From: Cytophagales bacterium
GTDB lineage: Bacteria; Bacteroidota; Bacteroidia; Cytophagales; Cyclobacteriaceae
Assembly (NCBI GenBank): GCA_025358885.1
Contig: JANYHW010000094.1
Coordinates: 1-54,467 of the forward strand
Length of the DNA: 54,467 nucleotides
Direction: 5' to 3'
Shown here: piece by piece, positions 36,599 to 45,898 of the stretch
Layout: each line of letters begins with the position of its first letter
How positions within the stretch are numbered: the first letter of the stretch is position 1
Position numbers and translations under genes: made by a program
The notes under the pieces: generated by a model
Databases searched by the model: none
The model's input: the letters and a program-made list of their open reading frames with translations, nothing else
What the model was told of the DNA's origin: nothing

Positions 36599-37378
36599 CT
36601 ATGACAATATATCCCAATCTTCATTCAAGAGAGGAATGGTTGAATGGGCCGTTAGATCAAACTGGCAAGGAACAACGGAAATGTAGTTGTTGGCAATCGC
36701 CCATTCATCGTTGTCCTCTCCCTTATCAAAATTTACAAAATTGCCGGTCATCCAGAAGTATTTTCGGCCGTTGGGATCCCTGCGTTCATCAAATTCCTCT
36801 ACCCATTTGGCATTCGCCTGGCGGCATACACGAATCCCTTTCAGGGGCTCGTTTCGTTTAGGTGGAATATTGACATTCAGTGCCACACCTTTTGGCATGC
36901 CCTTCTTGAGTACTTGTTGCGTTATCTTCTTGACGTAGTCGAGTGCATGGGAAAAATCGGCATCGCCTCCATAATCACACAATGAAAAGCCAATGGATGG
37001 AGTACCCTCGATGGCCGCTTCTATGGCCGCCGACATGGTACCCGAATACAACACACTTATAGAAGTGTTACTTCCGTGATTGATGCCACTCACAACAACA
37101 TCGGGTTGACGCTGGTCTTTCAGCACATAGTGCCTTGCCATCTTCACACAATCCGCCGGCGTGCCGGAACATTCATAGGCTTTAACTCCATCATAGATAT
37201 GTGTCTCTTTCAATCTCAACGTATCCCCCACCGTAATGGCATGACCCATGCCTGACTGGGGCCGATTGGGAGCCACCACGATAACATCACCTAACTCTTT
37301 CATTACGGAAACCAAATGCCCTATACCAGGGGCGGTAATGCCATCATCGTTGATGACCAGAATCAGGGGTTTGTTCAT
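36599..37378 (-). CDS. surE: 5'-nucleotidase SurE
   Basis: 259 residues. SurE is a metal-dependent survival phosphatase that hydrolyses nucleoside 5'-monophosphates. The metal motif NDDG is at 10-13, then VVVAPNRPQSGMGHAIT, the conserved CSGTPADCVKMA and VVSGINHGSNTSISVLYSGTMSAA split by its Gly residues. The C-terminal dimerisation segment is present. It converges on priA with 6 bases between the stops. The exported hypothetical gene ends 5 bases upstream of its start on the same strand. Confidence 0.94.
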   Translation of the reverse strand: MNKPLILVINDDGITAPGIGHLVSVMKELGDVIVVAPNRPQSGMGHAITVGDTLRLKETHIYDGVKAYECSGTPADCVKMARHYVLKDQRQPDVVVSGINHGSNTSISVLYSGTMSAAIEAAIEGTPSIGFSLCDYGGDADFSHALDYVKKITQQVLKKGMPKGVALNVNIPPKRNEPLKGIRVCRQANAKWVEEFDERRDPNGRKYFWMTGNFVNFDKGEDNDEWAIANNYISVVPCQFDLTAHSTIPLLNEDWDILS

Positions 37379-37383
37379 GAGAA

Positions 37384-37980
37384 TTAAAGTGAATTGTAAT
37401 AGCTTACGATTTCCGCAAATTGATATTTATTATCTACACTGAGTTTATTGGTCTTTATGAATTTCTCCACGGTCTCGCCCTTGTTCCCCATGAGGTAAAT
37501 CAAGTCATTTCGCTTACCTACAAATGGCTCAATCGTGCCATTGTCTTTTAACAGGAAGTATTTATTCACAAGAACCAGTCGTGTGGTTGAGCCATAATAG
37601 TAGAAAGAATTTGGATAACTTTTGAACTCAATGGACTCGCGGCACAAAAGAGTCATCTTTCCCTCGGACAATAATTCAAAAAATATGGGAGCTTTGTATA
37701 CGCCAGTGGCTGCATAAGGAAGAGAATAAAAATCGCGGTATCGCTTTGATGTCTTGTCAAAGATTTCAAAGAATATCGCCTTGCGTGCAGAGAAGGACTC
37801 CAGCCTCCCATCTTTTTCAAACTGCAGGAGATCATTTTGGAGGTCGTACTTAATGTTTCCCCGGATTGTATCGCCCGCTTCCAGTACAATCTTACCCTCA
37901 TGCCAATAGTCGGACGGAAATTTTTGAGCATGGATTTCCGTAGCCAATAAAATCAGAGCAAAAAGGCCAATACGCCTCAT
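37384..37980 (-). CDS. Exported protein of unknown function
   Basis: 198 residues with a signal peptide ([18 protein letters not shown]). The mature protein is beta-rich ([37 protein letters not shown]). Its C-terminal part ends in an alpha-helical segment ([21 protein letters not shown]). No domain was recognised. Its start overlaps the ribBA stop by four bases (ATGA), so it is coupled to ribBA. SurE follows five bases later. Confidence 0.7.
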   Translation of the reverse strand: MRRIGLFALILLATEIHAQKFPSDYWHEGKIVLEAGDTIRGNIKYDLQNDLLQFEKDGRLESFSARKAIFFEIFDKTSKRYRDFYSLPYAATGVYKAPIFFELLSEGKMTLLCRESIEFKSYPNSFYYYGSTTRLVLVNKYFLLKDNGTIEPFVGKRNDLIYLMGNKGETVEKFIKTNKLSVDNKYQFAEIVSYYNSL

Positions 37981-39203
37981 AAATGCTTCAGAATATTATG
38001 CCCCATCTTGTCACGTTTGGTCTTCAAGTACTTTTCGTTGTGCTCGTTAGGCACTGTCTCAATGGGAATATTCTCCACAATCTCAAGGCCGTAGCCCATC
38101 AAGCCTACCCTTTTCTGCGGGTTGTTGGTAATCAGTCTCAGCTTGGAAATTCCCAAATCGTGGAGGACCTGAGCGCCGATACCATAATCACGGTTATCCA
38201 TATCAAAGCCCAATTGAAGATTCGCTTCCACCGTATCGAGTCCTTCTTCCTGAAGTTTATAAGCTTTTAACTTGTTCAGTAACCCTATTCCCCTACCCTC
38301 CTGCTTCATATACAGCACCACACCTTTTCCTTCCTTTTCAACCATCTTCATTGCCGCATGGAGCTGCGCACCACAATCACAGCGACAGGAACCAAAAATA
38401 TCTCCGGTCACACAAGACGAATGCACGCGTACCATTACCGGTTCATCTTTCTTCCAGGTTCCCTTGATCAGGGCAAGGTGTAGTTCTCCTGAGTCTATTT
38501 GTTCATAAGCTGCCAGTGAGAAATCACCATAAGAAGTAGGCATATTCACGTCCACCCTCCTGCGTATTTGGCTTTCCGTTTTCATCCGGTAAGCGATAAG
38601 ATCCTTAATAGAGACCAACTTCAGACCATGCTTGTCGGCGACTTTCTTCAAGTCCGGCAAGCGTGCCATCGACCCGTCCTCATTCATGATCTCCACAAGC
38701 ACTCCAGCAGGTCGAAAACCTGCAAGGCGTGCAAAATCAATTGCCGCTTCGGTGTGTCCGGACCTTCTCAACACTCCTTCTCGTTTTGCCTTCAGCGGGA
38801 AAATATGTCCTGGCTTCCCCAACTCCTCTGGCTTTGTCTCAGGGTCAGCCAGTGCCTTGATGGTTTTGAAACGGTCGTGGGCAGAAATTCCGGTGGTGCA
38901 GCCATGACCAATCAAATCAACTGAAACGGTAAAAGGTGTCTCAAAGGCCGCAGTATTCTTGCCCACCACGACCATCAATTCAAGACCCAACTCCTCGCAC
39001 CGATCCTCTACCAGGGGCACGCATATCAATCCACGCCCTTCACGGGCCATGAAGTTGACAATTTCAGGCGTTATACTCTCTGCAGCACAAATGAAGTCAC
39101 CCTCATTTTCCCGGTCTTCATCATCTACCACGATGATCAGCTTCCCATTCTTCACGGCCTCAATGGCTTCCTGTATGTTGTCTAATTTAATTTCCTCTTT
39201 CAT
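37977..39203 (-). CDS. ribBA: Bifunctional riboflavin enzyme RibBA
   Basis: 408 residues from the ATG at 39203; a TTG two codons upstream is an alternative. The N-terminal 3,4-dihydroxy-2-butanone-4-phosphate synthase half (about 1-200) has [12 protein letters not shown] and RRSGHTEAA with the metal His. The GTP cyclohydrolase II half (about 205-400) has the zinc cysteines in [20 protein letters not shown] and the later [14 protein letters not shown]. Both halves look intact, so it supplies both riboflavin precursors. Coupled to the downstream exported protein; no FMN riboswitch was recognised upstream (47 bases to the dnaG stop). Confidence 0.95.
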   Translation of the reverse strand: MKEEIKLDNIQEAIEAVKNGKLIIVVDDEDRENEGDFICAAESITPEIVNFMAREGRGLICVPLVEDRCEELGLELMVVVGKNTAAFETPFTVSVDLIGHGCTTGISAHDRFKTIKALADPETKPEELGKPGHIFPLKAKREGVLRRSGHTEAAIDFARLAGFRPAGVLVEIMNEDGSMARLPDLKKVADKHGLKLVSIKDLIAYRMKTESQIRRRVDVNMPTSYGDFSLAAYEQIDSGELHLALIKGTWKKDEPVMVRVHSSCVTGDIFGSCRCDCGAQLHAAMKMVEKEGKGVVLYMKQEGRGIGLLNKLKAYKLQEEGLDTVEANLQLGFDMDNRDYGIGAQVLHDLGISKLRLITNNPQKRVGLMGYGLEIVENIPIETVPNEHNEKYLKTKRDKMGHNILKHL

Positions 39204-39250
39204 ATGCAATCAACCTCGCGGGTCTAACAAAAATTCGTTCGTCAATGTTC

Positions 39251-41185
39251 CTATTTTCCAAAGACAGTTCCCAATAAAGAAGCCAGTTCTACCTCTGCTT
39301 TCTTCAGTCCTTCATATTCCTCCCAGTACTTCTCAAATGCTTCCTTGTTTCCCCCTTGTTCAGATTCACGGATATGGACAAGGTTATCTTCAATCATTCG
39401 TTGCACAACCCTGTACTTAAGACGCAAAACATTGCTGTTGGCCATTTTCGGAAGCAATTCTGCCTCAGCGGGAACATAAATATGCTTCTTCTTCCAGTTC
39501 GGACTGATTTCGTGCTTTGTCATGACCAGTCCGGCAATGACATTCCTCATCTCATCGCTTCCATGTTGAATCAGGTATTGACTGTCCGGCATCTTCCCAT
39601 TTTGCACATGGTCGCGAAAATGTTGATAGATTTCACGAAAGACCGGGTTTACAAACTCAACATCATCAAGCTCATTTAATAGAAAGTCCGCCAACTTTTG
39701 ATCCTCCAGAGACTGATCCGCATAGTTGAGCAGAAGCCTAATTGTTTCCCGTTCCTGGAAGTATACCTTCTGGCTCGCGTCAATAGCAGCAACAGGAATT
39801 TCCGCGGCTGGTTCGTCGAAGGAAGGTGCATCATCGGACCTTCGGGGTGGCAGCACTTGGTCACGCTCCTTCTTCTTGCGCTCCTGAACAAGCAACTTGT
39901 TCAGTTCAGTGAGCAATACGGGCTCTGCAATCTTCAGTTGCTGGCTTGTTTCCTGCAGGTATACAGATCGTTTTACGGGATCAGGAATCAGGGCGATGCT
40001 GTTCACGATCTCCTTAATTGATTCTGCCTTGCGAATTGGATCGGAACCTGCCTCTGCCGCATATAGTCCCGATTTGAAGGAAATGAAATCCTGGGACTTT
40101 TGCGACAGGTACTTTTGAAATTCGCTTGTCCCTACCTTCCTGGAATAACTGTCCGGATCCTCATTGTCAGGCAGCAGCACAACGCGTACGTTAAGGCCAC
40201 CCTTGAGAATCAAATCAATCCCCCGAACAGCCGCCTTGATCCCTGCTGCATCGCCATCAAAAAGTACGGTGACATTTTCTGTAAACCTGCGGATGAGTTT
40301 GATCTGTGGTTCGGTAAGTGCAGTACCTGATGAAGCAACTACGTTCTCTACATCTGCCTGATGCAGAGAGATGACATCAGTATATCCTTCTACCAGGAAG
40401 CAGTTGTCCTCTTGCCGGATGGCGTTCTTTGCCTGAAACAAGCCGTACAGAACATCGCTCTTGTGATATATCTCCGTTTCAGGTGAATTGATATACTTAG
40501 GCTGGTTCTTATCCTTGCCCAGCATCCGCGCACCGAATGCGATGACTTTTCCAGTCAGGTTATGGATAGGAAAAATAACGCGGCCACGGAATCGGTCGTA
40601 AGTTCTTCCCTCATCATTCCTTACGGTCAGGCCCGTCTTTTCGAGCAGTTCCTTATTGTAATTCTTACTGATTGCTTCGTCACTTAGGTTGTTCCATCCT
40701 TCCAGTGCGTAGCCTAGTTCAAATTTCTGGATGGTGCGATCATTGAAACTGCGCTCATGGAAATAGCTCAACCCGATTCCTTTGCCTTCATCCGTGTTAA
40801 AGAGGTTATCCTTAAAATAGTCCTTGGCAAAGTTCATCAGGATGTAAAGTCCCTCCCTTTCGCTTTGCTTCTCCCTCAGGTCTTCAGACTGAACATCTTC
40901 CTTTATTTCCACGCCGTACTTCTTAGCCAGGAATCGGATGGCCTCTGTATAGCTCATCCCCTCATGCTCCATCACAAAGGTGATCGCATCCCCTCCCTTC
41001 CCACTGCTAAAATCTTTGAATATTCCCTTGCCTGGAACAACAAAGAACGAAGCAGTCTTTTCGTTGTTGAACGGACTCAACGCCTTGTAATTCTGCCCGG
41101 ATCTCTTGAGGGAAACGAAATCGCTGATCACGTCAACAATATCGACGCGGTTCTTGACTTCATCTATGGTTTCACGGCTGATCAA
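39251..41185 (-). CDS. dnaG: DNA primase with a degenerate zinc-binding domain
   Basis: 644 residues. The start codon appears to be TTG at 41185 (TTG ATC AGC CGT), because the residues match the conserved DnaG N-terminus and no ATG or GTG fits. DnaG makes RNA primers for replication. The N-terminal domain (about 1-100) keeps the fold (NYKALSPFNNEKTASF, IFKDFSSGKGGDAITFVM), but the four CHC2 zinc ligands are Ser37, Asn40, Asp58 and Ser61. The TOPRIM/RNA polymerase core is normal: FRGRVIFPIHN, FLVEGYTDVISLHQ, VASSGTALTEPQIKLI and LFDGDAAGIKAAVRGID. The C-terminal helicase-binding region extends to the end. Confidence 0.94.
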   Translation of the reverse strand: MISRETIDEVKNRVDIVDVISDFVSLKRSGQNYKALSPFNNEKTASFFVVPGKGIFKDFSSGKGGDAITFVMEHEGMSYTEAIRFLAKKYGVEIKEDVQSEDLREKQSEREGLYILMNFAKDYFKDNLFNTDEGKGIGLSYFHERSFNDRTIQKFELGYALEGWNNLSDEAISKNYNKELLEKTGLTVRNDEGRTYDRFRGRVIFPIHNLTGKVIAFGARMLGKDKNQPKYINSPETEIYHKSDVLYGLFQAKNAIRQEDNCFLVEGYTDVISLHQADVENVVASSGTALTEPQIKLIRRFTENVTVLFDGDAAGIKAAVRGIDLILKGGLNVRVVLLPDNEDPDSYSRKVGTSEFQKYLSQKSQDFISFKSGLYAAEAGSDPIRKAESIKEIVNSIALIPDPVKRSVYLQETSQQLKIAEPVLLTELNKLLVQERKKKERDQVLPPRRSDDAPSFDEPAAEIPVAAIDASQKVYFQERETIRLLLNYADQSLEDQKLADFLLNELDDVEFVNPVFREIYQHFRDHVQNGKMPDSQYLIQHGSDEMRNVIAGLVMTKHEISPNWKKKHIYVPAEAELLPKMANSNVLRLKYRVVQRMIEDNLVHIRESEQGGNKEAFEKYWEEYEGLKKAEVELASLLGTVFGK

Positions 41186-41229
41186 GGGAGTTTGCGGGAA
41201 TTCAGGTAGATTTTTAAACTATTGGGCTC

Positions 41230-41237
41230 CAAAGATA
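41230..41237 (-). promoter_or_regulatory. -7-like element upstream of dnaG
   Basis: TATCTTTG on the minus strand fits TAnnTTTG and lies 45 bases before the dnaG TTG start. No -33 TTG at 19-base spacing was found. Confidence 0.3.
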
Positions 41238-41286
41238 GTTATTCAGGTAATGCGCCTCTCCTAATTCTTTCAGGTACTTGATCCCG

Positions 41287-41334
41287 AATGCCCAATCTCA
41301 ATGCCTATTGTCTAATGTCTAATACCTAAATTCG
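41287..41334. repeat. Degenerate heptamer repeats between dnaG and mrp
   Basis: This spacer reads as a series of seven-base units related to AATGTCT (for example AATGCCC, AATGCCT, ATTGTCT, AATGTCT, AATACCT). The periodicity is visible but every unit differs, so it is an old or selected repeat. It precedes the mrp ATG by about 15 bases. Confidence 0.5.
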
Positions 41335-41347
41335 CACCGTTGCGCCC

Positions 41348-42442
41348 ATGAGCATTACCAAAGACGATATTCTAAGAGCCCTATCCACGGTTCAAGACCC
41401 TGACTTGAAGCAAGACCTTGTGACCCTGAACATGATACGGGATATTTCCATTAAAGATGGGAATATTGCCTTTACTGTCGTGTTAACAACGCCAGCATGT
41501 CCGCTGAAAGAAATGATCAGAAAGGATTGCGACAATGCTGTCAGAAATGTGACGGGGAAGGATAGTGTAGTCACCATCAATATTACCTCTTCTGTGACTA
41601 CCCTCAGAGACAATGCCCCCTTGTTGCCTGGAGTGAAAAATATCATCGCCATTGCCTCGGGAAAAGGCGGCGTTGGCAAATCAACGGTCACCAGCAACCT
41701 TGCTGTGGCCCTCGCCAAGTCAGGCGCCAAGGTTGGCCTCATTGATGCGGATATTTCCGGACCATCCATCCCGGTGATGTTCAACTGCGAAAAAGAGCAG
41801 CCTGAAGTTAAGGTGGTCAACGGAAAAAACCTGATCGTTCCGATAGAGCAATATGGTGTTAAACTCATGTCTATTGGATTTCTTGCTCCTCCCGACAGTG
41901 CGGTGGTCTGGAGGGGTCCTATGGCTAGTTCGGCATTGAAACAATTCATTAGCGAAGCACTCTGGGGTGACCTGGATTACCTGTTCATTGACCTTCCCCC
42001 CGGCACAAGTGATATTCATCTGACCCTGGTTCAAACAATCCCGGTAACTGGAGCAGTCATTGTTACTACACCGCAAAAAGTAGCACTGGCAGATGCCACC
42101 AAAGGTCTCGCCATGTTTAAACAACCCCAAATTAATGTTCCCATCCTCGGCATTGTGGAGAACATGGCATACTTCACACCTGCGGAACTACCGGATAGTA
42201 AATATTATATCTTCGGGAAGGATGGAGGCAAGAACTTAGCGGAGAAATTCAGTGTTCCTTTCCTGGGACAAATACCCCTGGTGCAAAGTATCCGCGAAAG
42301 TGGAGACAGTGGCTTGCCAGCAGTACTAAAGGATGGAGTTACGGCAAAGGCATTCATTGACCTCGGGGAGGCCCTGGCCCGACAGATTGCCATTAGAAAT
42401 GCTACCTTTGATCATACAAAGAAAGTGGAGATGACCGCATGA
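41348..42442 (+). CDS. mrp: Mrp/ApbC-type Fe-S cluster carrier ATPase
   Basis: 364 residues. An N-terminal MIP18/DUF59 domain (about 1-85, TVQDPDLKQDLVTLNMI) is fused to the P-loop ATPase domain. GKGGVGKST is at 105-113, then IDADISGPSIP, DLPPGTSDIHLTL and GIVENMAYF. The usual CxxC near the C-terminus of many Mrp proteins is not seen: the segment reads NMAYFTPAELPDSKYYIFG. Related Bacteroidota proteins share this loss, and it would affect how a bridging cluster is held. It overlaps the NifU-domain gene by four bases, which supports a joint role in Fe-S cluster supply. Confidence 0.92.
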   Translation: MSITKDDILRALSTVQDPDLKQDLVTLNMIRDISIKDGNIAFTVVLTTPACPLKEMIRKDCDNAVRNVTGKDSVVTINITSSVTTLRDNAPLLPGVKNIIAIASGKGGVGKSTVTSNLAVALAKSGAKVGLIDADISGPSIPVMFNCEKEQPEVKVVNGKNLIVPIEQYGVKLMSIGFLAPPDSAVVWRGPMASSALKQFISEALWGDLDYLFIDLPPGTSDIHLTLVQTIPVTGAVIVTTPQKVALADATKGLAMFKQPQINVPILGIVENMAYFTPAELPDSKYYIFGKDGGKNLAEKFSVPFLGQIPLVQSIRESGDSGLPAVLKDGVTAKAFIDLGEALARQIAIRNATFDHTKKVEMTA

Positions 42443-42708
42443 CAGTTGCTGAAGAAATAAAATCAGAAAATCTACTGCAGAGGATTGAATCTTCTCTCGA
42501 TAACATCCGTCCATACCTTGAGGCAGACGGAGGCAATGTGCGCATTCTCGAGATCACGAAAGATCATGTGGTGAGACTTGAGTTCATGGGGAATTGCGAA
42601 AACTGCCCCATGTCCACCATGACTTTCAAGGCCGGTGTCGAAGAAGCTATCCGCAAGTCAGTGCCAGAGATTCGGTCTATTGAAGTAGTCAATTTGGCGA
42701 CGTCGTAG
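42439..42708 (+). CDS. NifU C-terminal domain Fe-S scaffold
   Basis: 89 residues of the NifU/NfuA-like domain. The start segment is IRPYLEADGGNVRILEI and the cluster-binding motif is CENCPMS (Cys53 and Cys56). It probably holds a bridging 4Fe-4S cluster as a dimer and passes it to target proteins, perhaps with the coupled Mrp protein. The start overlaps the mrp stop (ATGA). Confidence 0.93.
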   Translation: MTVAEEIKSENLLQRIESSLDNIRPYLEADGGNVRILEITKDHVVRLEFMGNCENCPMSTMTFKAGVEEAIRKSVPEIRSIEVVNLATS

Positions 42709-42810
42709 GGTTACCGGTCTATTTTTTTCATGATTTAATCATAGATTTCCATTCCATTCGTTAAACAAGTGCGAAGAAAAGAAATCTAACCTCACAGACG
42801 CATTAGCCTG

Positions 42811-45800
42811 ATGGCCCGCATTCAATTCCTCCTCCTTTCGCTGGGCTTTTATTTGTTACTCTTATCCCCCATTCTAAGTCAGGCGCAGGAAAAGTGCGGC
42901 ATCGTAGAGTACCAGAATATGTTGCGTTCCAAGTTTCCTGGTCGAGAGACGGATGCCCAGTTTGAAAAATGGATGGAGGACAAGATTGTAACCGAAAAGC
43001 TTCGGCGATTTCAAAGTACTCCAGGTGGCAGCATCATCGAAAAGGTGCAAACATCTTCGTATACAATCCCGGTGGTTGTGCATGTTATCCATAATGGTGA
43101 GGCTGTCGGAACCGGAACCAATATTTCTGATGCTCAGATTCAGTCACAAATTGATGTGATGAATAAGGACTACAATCGCCTCAATACAGATAAAACAAAT
43201 ACACCGGCTGAATTTGCACCCGTAGCAGGCAGCATCAGCCTTCAATTTGTTCTCGCCCAGCAAGATCCCGAGGGGTTGGCAACCAATGGGATAACCAGAA
43301 CCCAAGGCACAAAGAGTTCGTGGGCTATAACCGACAACTCTGAAATGAAAGCCCTTAATTATTGGCCTGCCGAAAACTACCTCAACATATGGGTTGTCAA
43401 TTTGACCGGTGGACTGATCGGATATGCTCAGCTACCCGTGTCCACCCAATTACAAGGATTAGATAATGCCTCCACTGACCGGCTTACAGATGGCGTCGTA
43501 ATTGACTACCAGACATTTGGAACAGCGGATGCAGGAAGCTTCAATCTCCTTACGGCATACAACAAAGGCAGAACAGCAACACATGAAGTAGGCCATTTTC
43601 TTGGGCTGAGACATATTTGGGGGGATGGAAATTGTTTAACTGACTATGTCGACGACACTCCATTTCAATCAAGCAGTACCAGTGGATGTCCAAGCGCACC
43701 CCAGGCTTCTTGCGATCCAAATACCACTTTCCCGCATAAAATGTTTCAGAACTATATGGACTATACCAATGACGCCTGTATGAATCTGTTCACGCAGATC
43801 CAGGTGGGTCGCATGGTAGTCATTCTTGGAAACAGTCCAAGGAGGGCAAGCCTTACTACATCAGTTGGCGCGACTCCTCCTACGACATACGCAACCGATC
43901 TGGGCATTCGTCAAATCCTGAGTCCAACTCCTTCCCTGTGTAACAATCCAGTGACACCGCAGATTGAAGTGCGGAACTATGGGACTAACCAAATCACAGA
44001 TTTTCAGGTGAAGGTGATTCTTAACAGCGTTGTTGTTGAGACGAAGACATTTTCAGGATTTGCCCTCAATAATTTACAGGCAGCGACAATTAGTTTTAAC
44101 ACGCTGTCATTGGCTCCCTCCTCAAATCAACAGGTATCATTTCTGATCACTCAAACGACACCTTCCCCTGACCAAGGATCAAGTAACAATTCCGCATCCG
44201 TTCAGGTACAAGTCCCTGCCTCCATTGCCTTACCCATTGTCGAGCCGTTCAATACAGTTCCTTCAGGATGGCAGATCGTCAATCCGGATGGAGACATCAC
44301 ATGGGCCAATGTAGTTGCTCCCGATGCCAATTCGAGCAACCGCGCGATGTTCATGAATTTTCATACCTACCAAAATCAAGGCGCGATTGACTGGCTGATC
44401 ACGCCGGCTTTCAATCTCGCTACCCCGTTAACCTCCCTGGTAAAATTCGATGTGTCCTATGCACAATATCCCGGTCAAACCGGCGATGGACTGAAAGTGT
44501 ATGCCTTGCCAGGCTGCAATAACGATTTATCCAAAGCCATATTGATATATAACAAATCAGATGCGCTGTTGGCAACGGCCCCATCTTCCAGCAATCCATT
44601 TGTTCCGTCATCCGATGCCCAATGGAGAAAATCCGAGGTGGTCTCATTGAACACGTTGAACAATTCAACCACATATCAACTGGCGTTTATTGCCACCAAT
44701 GGCTACGGGAACAACCTCTACGTAGATAATGCAGTCATTACAGACAAAGCCATCAACGACATGGCCCTTTCGGGGATAATCAGTCCCGCCCTGGTACATT
44801 GTATAGCCTCTCCGGGGATTCAATTTAGCGCCAAGAACCTCAGCACCTCAACGGTGACGAGCTTTCAGGTTGAACGTATATTGAATGGCGGGAGTCCGGT
44901 AACGCAGACATTTCCAGTCTCTCTTACCACCGGAGGTCAAAACACATTTACTCTCAACGCCTTCTCTCTTAGTAAAGGAGTCAACCAGATAAAACTTACC
45001 ATTCTTAACCCCAACACACTTCCTGATACAGACCCAAGCAACAACAGCATCACATTCAATTCTTTTCTTGATCAATCCTCAGATACTTCACCGCTAAGGG
45101 AAACCTTTGATAGCAACGGGGAGATCCCCTGGTTATTGGCTAGCCCTTACAATGCAAAATCATGGCAGCTGGTTACCACCAACAAAAGTCAATCGGCGGT
45201 GTACAAGGCTTTTTCCAATACAACAGTTGGAGAAGAATCCTGGGTGGTGAGTCCGGTGCTTGACCTGTCCCGTTACCCTACCGGCAGTTTATTATTTGAT
45301 GTCAGCTATGGGCAAAGGACACCGGCAAACGACCATCTGCGAGTAATAGCTTCAACTGACTGTGGACTTACGTACAATACTGTACTCTATGATCATGCCG
45401 CAAGCGAATTCAGCATCGTCAATTCGCCTTCAGAATGGGTGCCTGCATCCAACTCGGACTGGAAAAGACAATTCATCAGCCTTGACGACTTGGCCGGGAA
45501 AAATAACATCAGACTGGCGTTCATCGCCACGAATGCCAATGGAAACAACCTCTACGTGGACAACCTGGAGATTTTTGCAGGCGACGACAGCAACCCACCT
45601 GTCACTTCGGTGCCCTACCAGCTTTACTATTCCAATCGGGTATCTCAGTCGGACCTTGCACTTACCTTTAATCTGCAAGAAAAAAAGGATGTGAGGCTAC
45701 AGATCTTTTCTGTTATGGGTCAGCTGATTGCAGATAACATACTGCCGGAAACCCTGAACCAAACCTACTACTTTGACCTAAGCATCCAGGCGACCGGATT

Positions 45801-45864
45801 GTACATCTTCCGCCTCCAAATCGACGGAGCGTACAGCTCAACGAAAGTATACATAGGGCATTGA
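42811..45864 (+). CDS. Secreted pappalysin-type (M43) metalloprotease with type IX sorting domain
   Basis: 1017 residues. A signal peptide (about 1-25, ending QAQ) leads to a propeptide and the M43 catalytic domain (about 85-350). Its zinc motif is HEVGHFLGLRH (His258, Glu259, His262, His268). A Met-turn region (NYMDYTNDACMN) follows. Next come a CARDB-like segment, a choice-of-anchor J-like domain (about 475-650: VEPFNTVPSGWQIVNPDGD to YGNNLYVDNAV), and a second pair of the same two domain types (about 655-920). The last ~80 residues (VRLQIFSVMGQLIADNILP, ATGLYIFRLQ) are a type A type IX secretion sorting domain. An extracellular protease is expected. Confidence 0.92.
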   Translation: MARIQFLLLSLGFYLLLLSPILSQAQEKCGIVEYQNMLRSKFPGRETDAQFEKWMEDKIVTEKLRRFQSTPGGSIIEKVQTSSYTIPVVVHVIHNGEAVGTGTNISDAQIQSQIDVMNKDYNRLNTDKTNTPAEFAPVAGSISLQFVLAQQDPEGLATNGITRTQGTKSSWAITDNSEMKALNYWPAENYLNIWVVNLTGGLIGYAQLPVSTQLQGLDNASTDRLTDGVVIDYQTFGTADAGSFNLLTAYNKGRTATHEVGHFLGLRHIWGDGNCLTDYVDDTPFQSSSTSGCPSAPQASCDPNTTFPHKMFQNYMDYTNDACMNLFTQIQVGRMVVILGNSPRRASLTTSVGATPPTTYATDLGIRQILSPTPSLCNNPVTPQIEVRNYGTNQITDFQVKVILNSVVVETKTFSGFALNNLQAATISFNTLSLAPSSNQQVSFLITQTTPSPDQGSSNNSASVQVQVPASIALPIVEPFNTVPSGWQIVNPDGDITWANVVAPDANSSNRAMFMNFHTYQNQGAIDWLITPAFNLATPLTSLVKFDVSYAQYPGQTGDGLKVYALPGCNNDLSKAILIYNKSDALLATAPSSSNPFVPSSDAQWRKSEVVSLNTLNNSTTYQLAFIATNGYGNNLYVDNAVITDKAINDMALSGIISPALVHCIASPGIQFSAKNLSTSTVTSFQVERILNGGSPVTQTFPVSLTTGGQNTFTLNAFSLSKGVNQIKLTILNPNTLPDTDPSNNSITFNSFLDQSSDTSPLRETFDSNGEIPWLLASPYNAKSWQLVTTNKSQSAVYKAFSNTTVGEESWVVSPVLDLSRYPTGSLLFDVSYGQRTPANDHLRVIASTDCGLTYNTVLYDHAASEFSIVNSPSEWVPASNSDWKRQFISLDDLAGKNNIRLAFIATNANGNNLYVDNLEIFAGDDSNPPVTSVPYQLYYSNRVSQSDLALTFNLQEKKDVRLQIFSVMGQLIADNILPETLNQTYYFDLSIQATGLYIFRLQIDGAYSSTKVYIGH

Positions 45865-45874
45865 GGGGAATTTC

Positions 45875-45882
45875 TATCTTTG
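45875..45882 (+). promoter_or_regulatory. -7-like element before ddl
   Basis: TATCTTTG fits TAnnTTTG and lies 16 bases before the ddl ATG; no TTG is found at the standard -33 distance. Confidence 0.35.
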
Positions 45883-45898
45883 GATCGATTTATCATCA

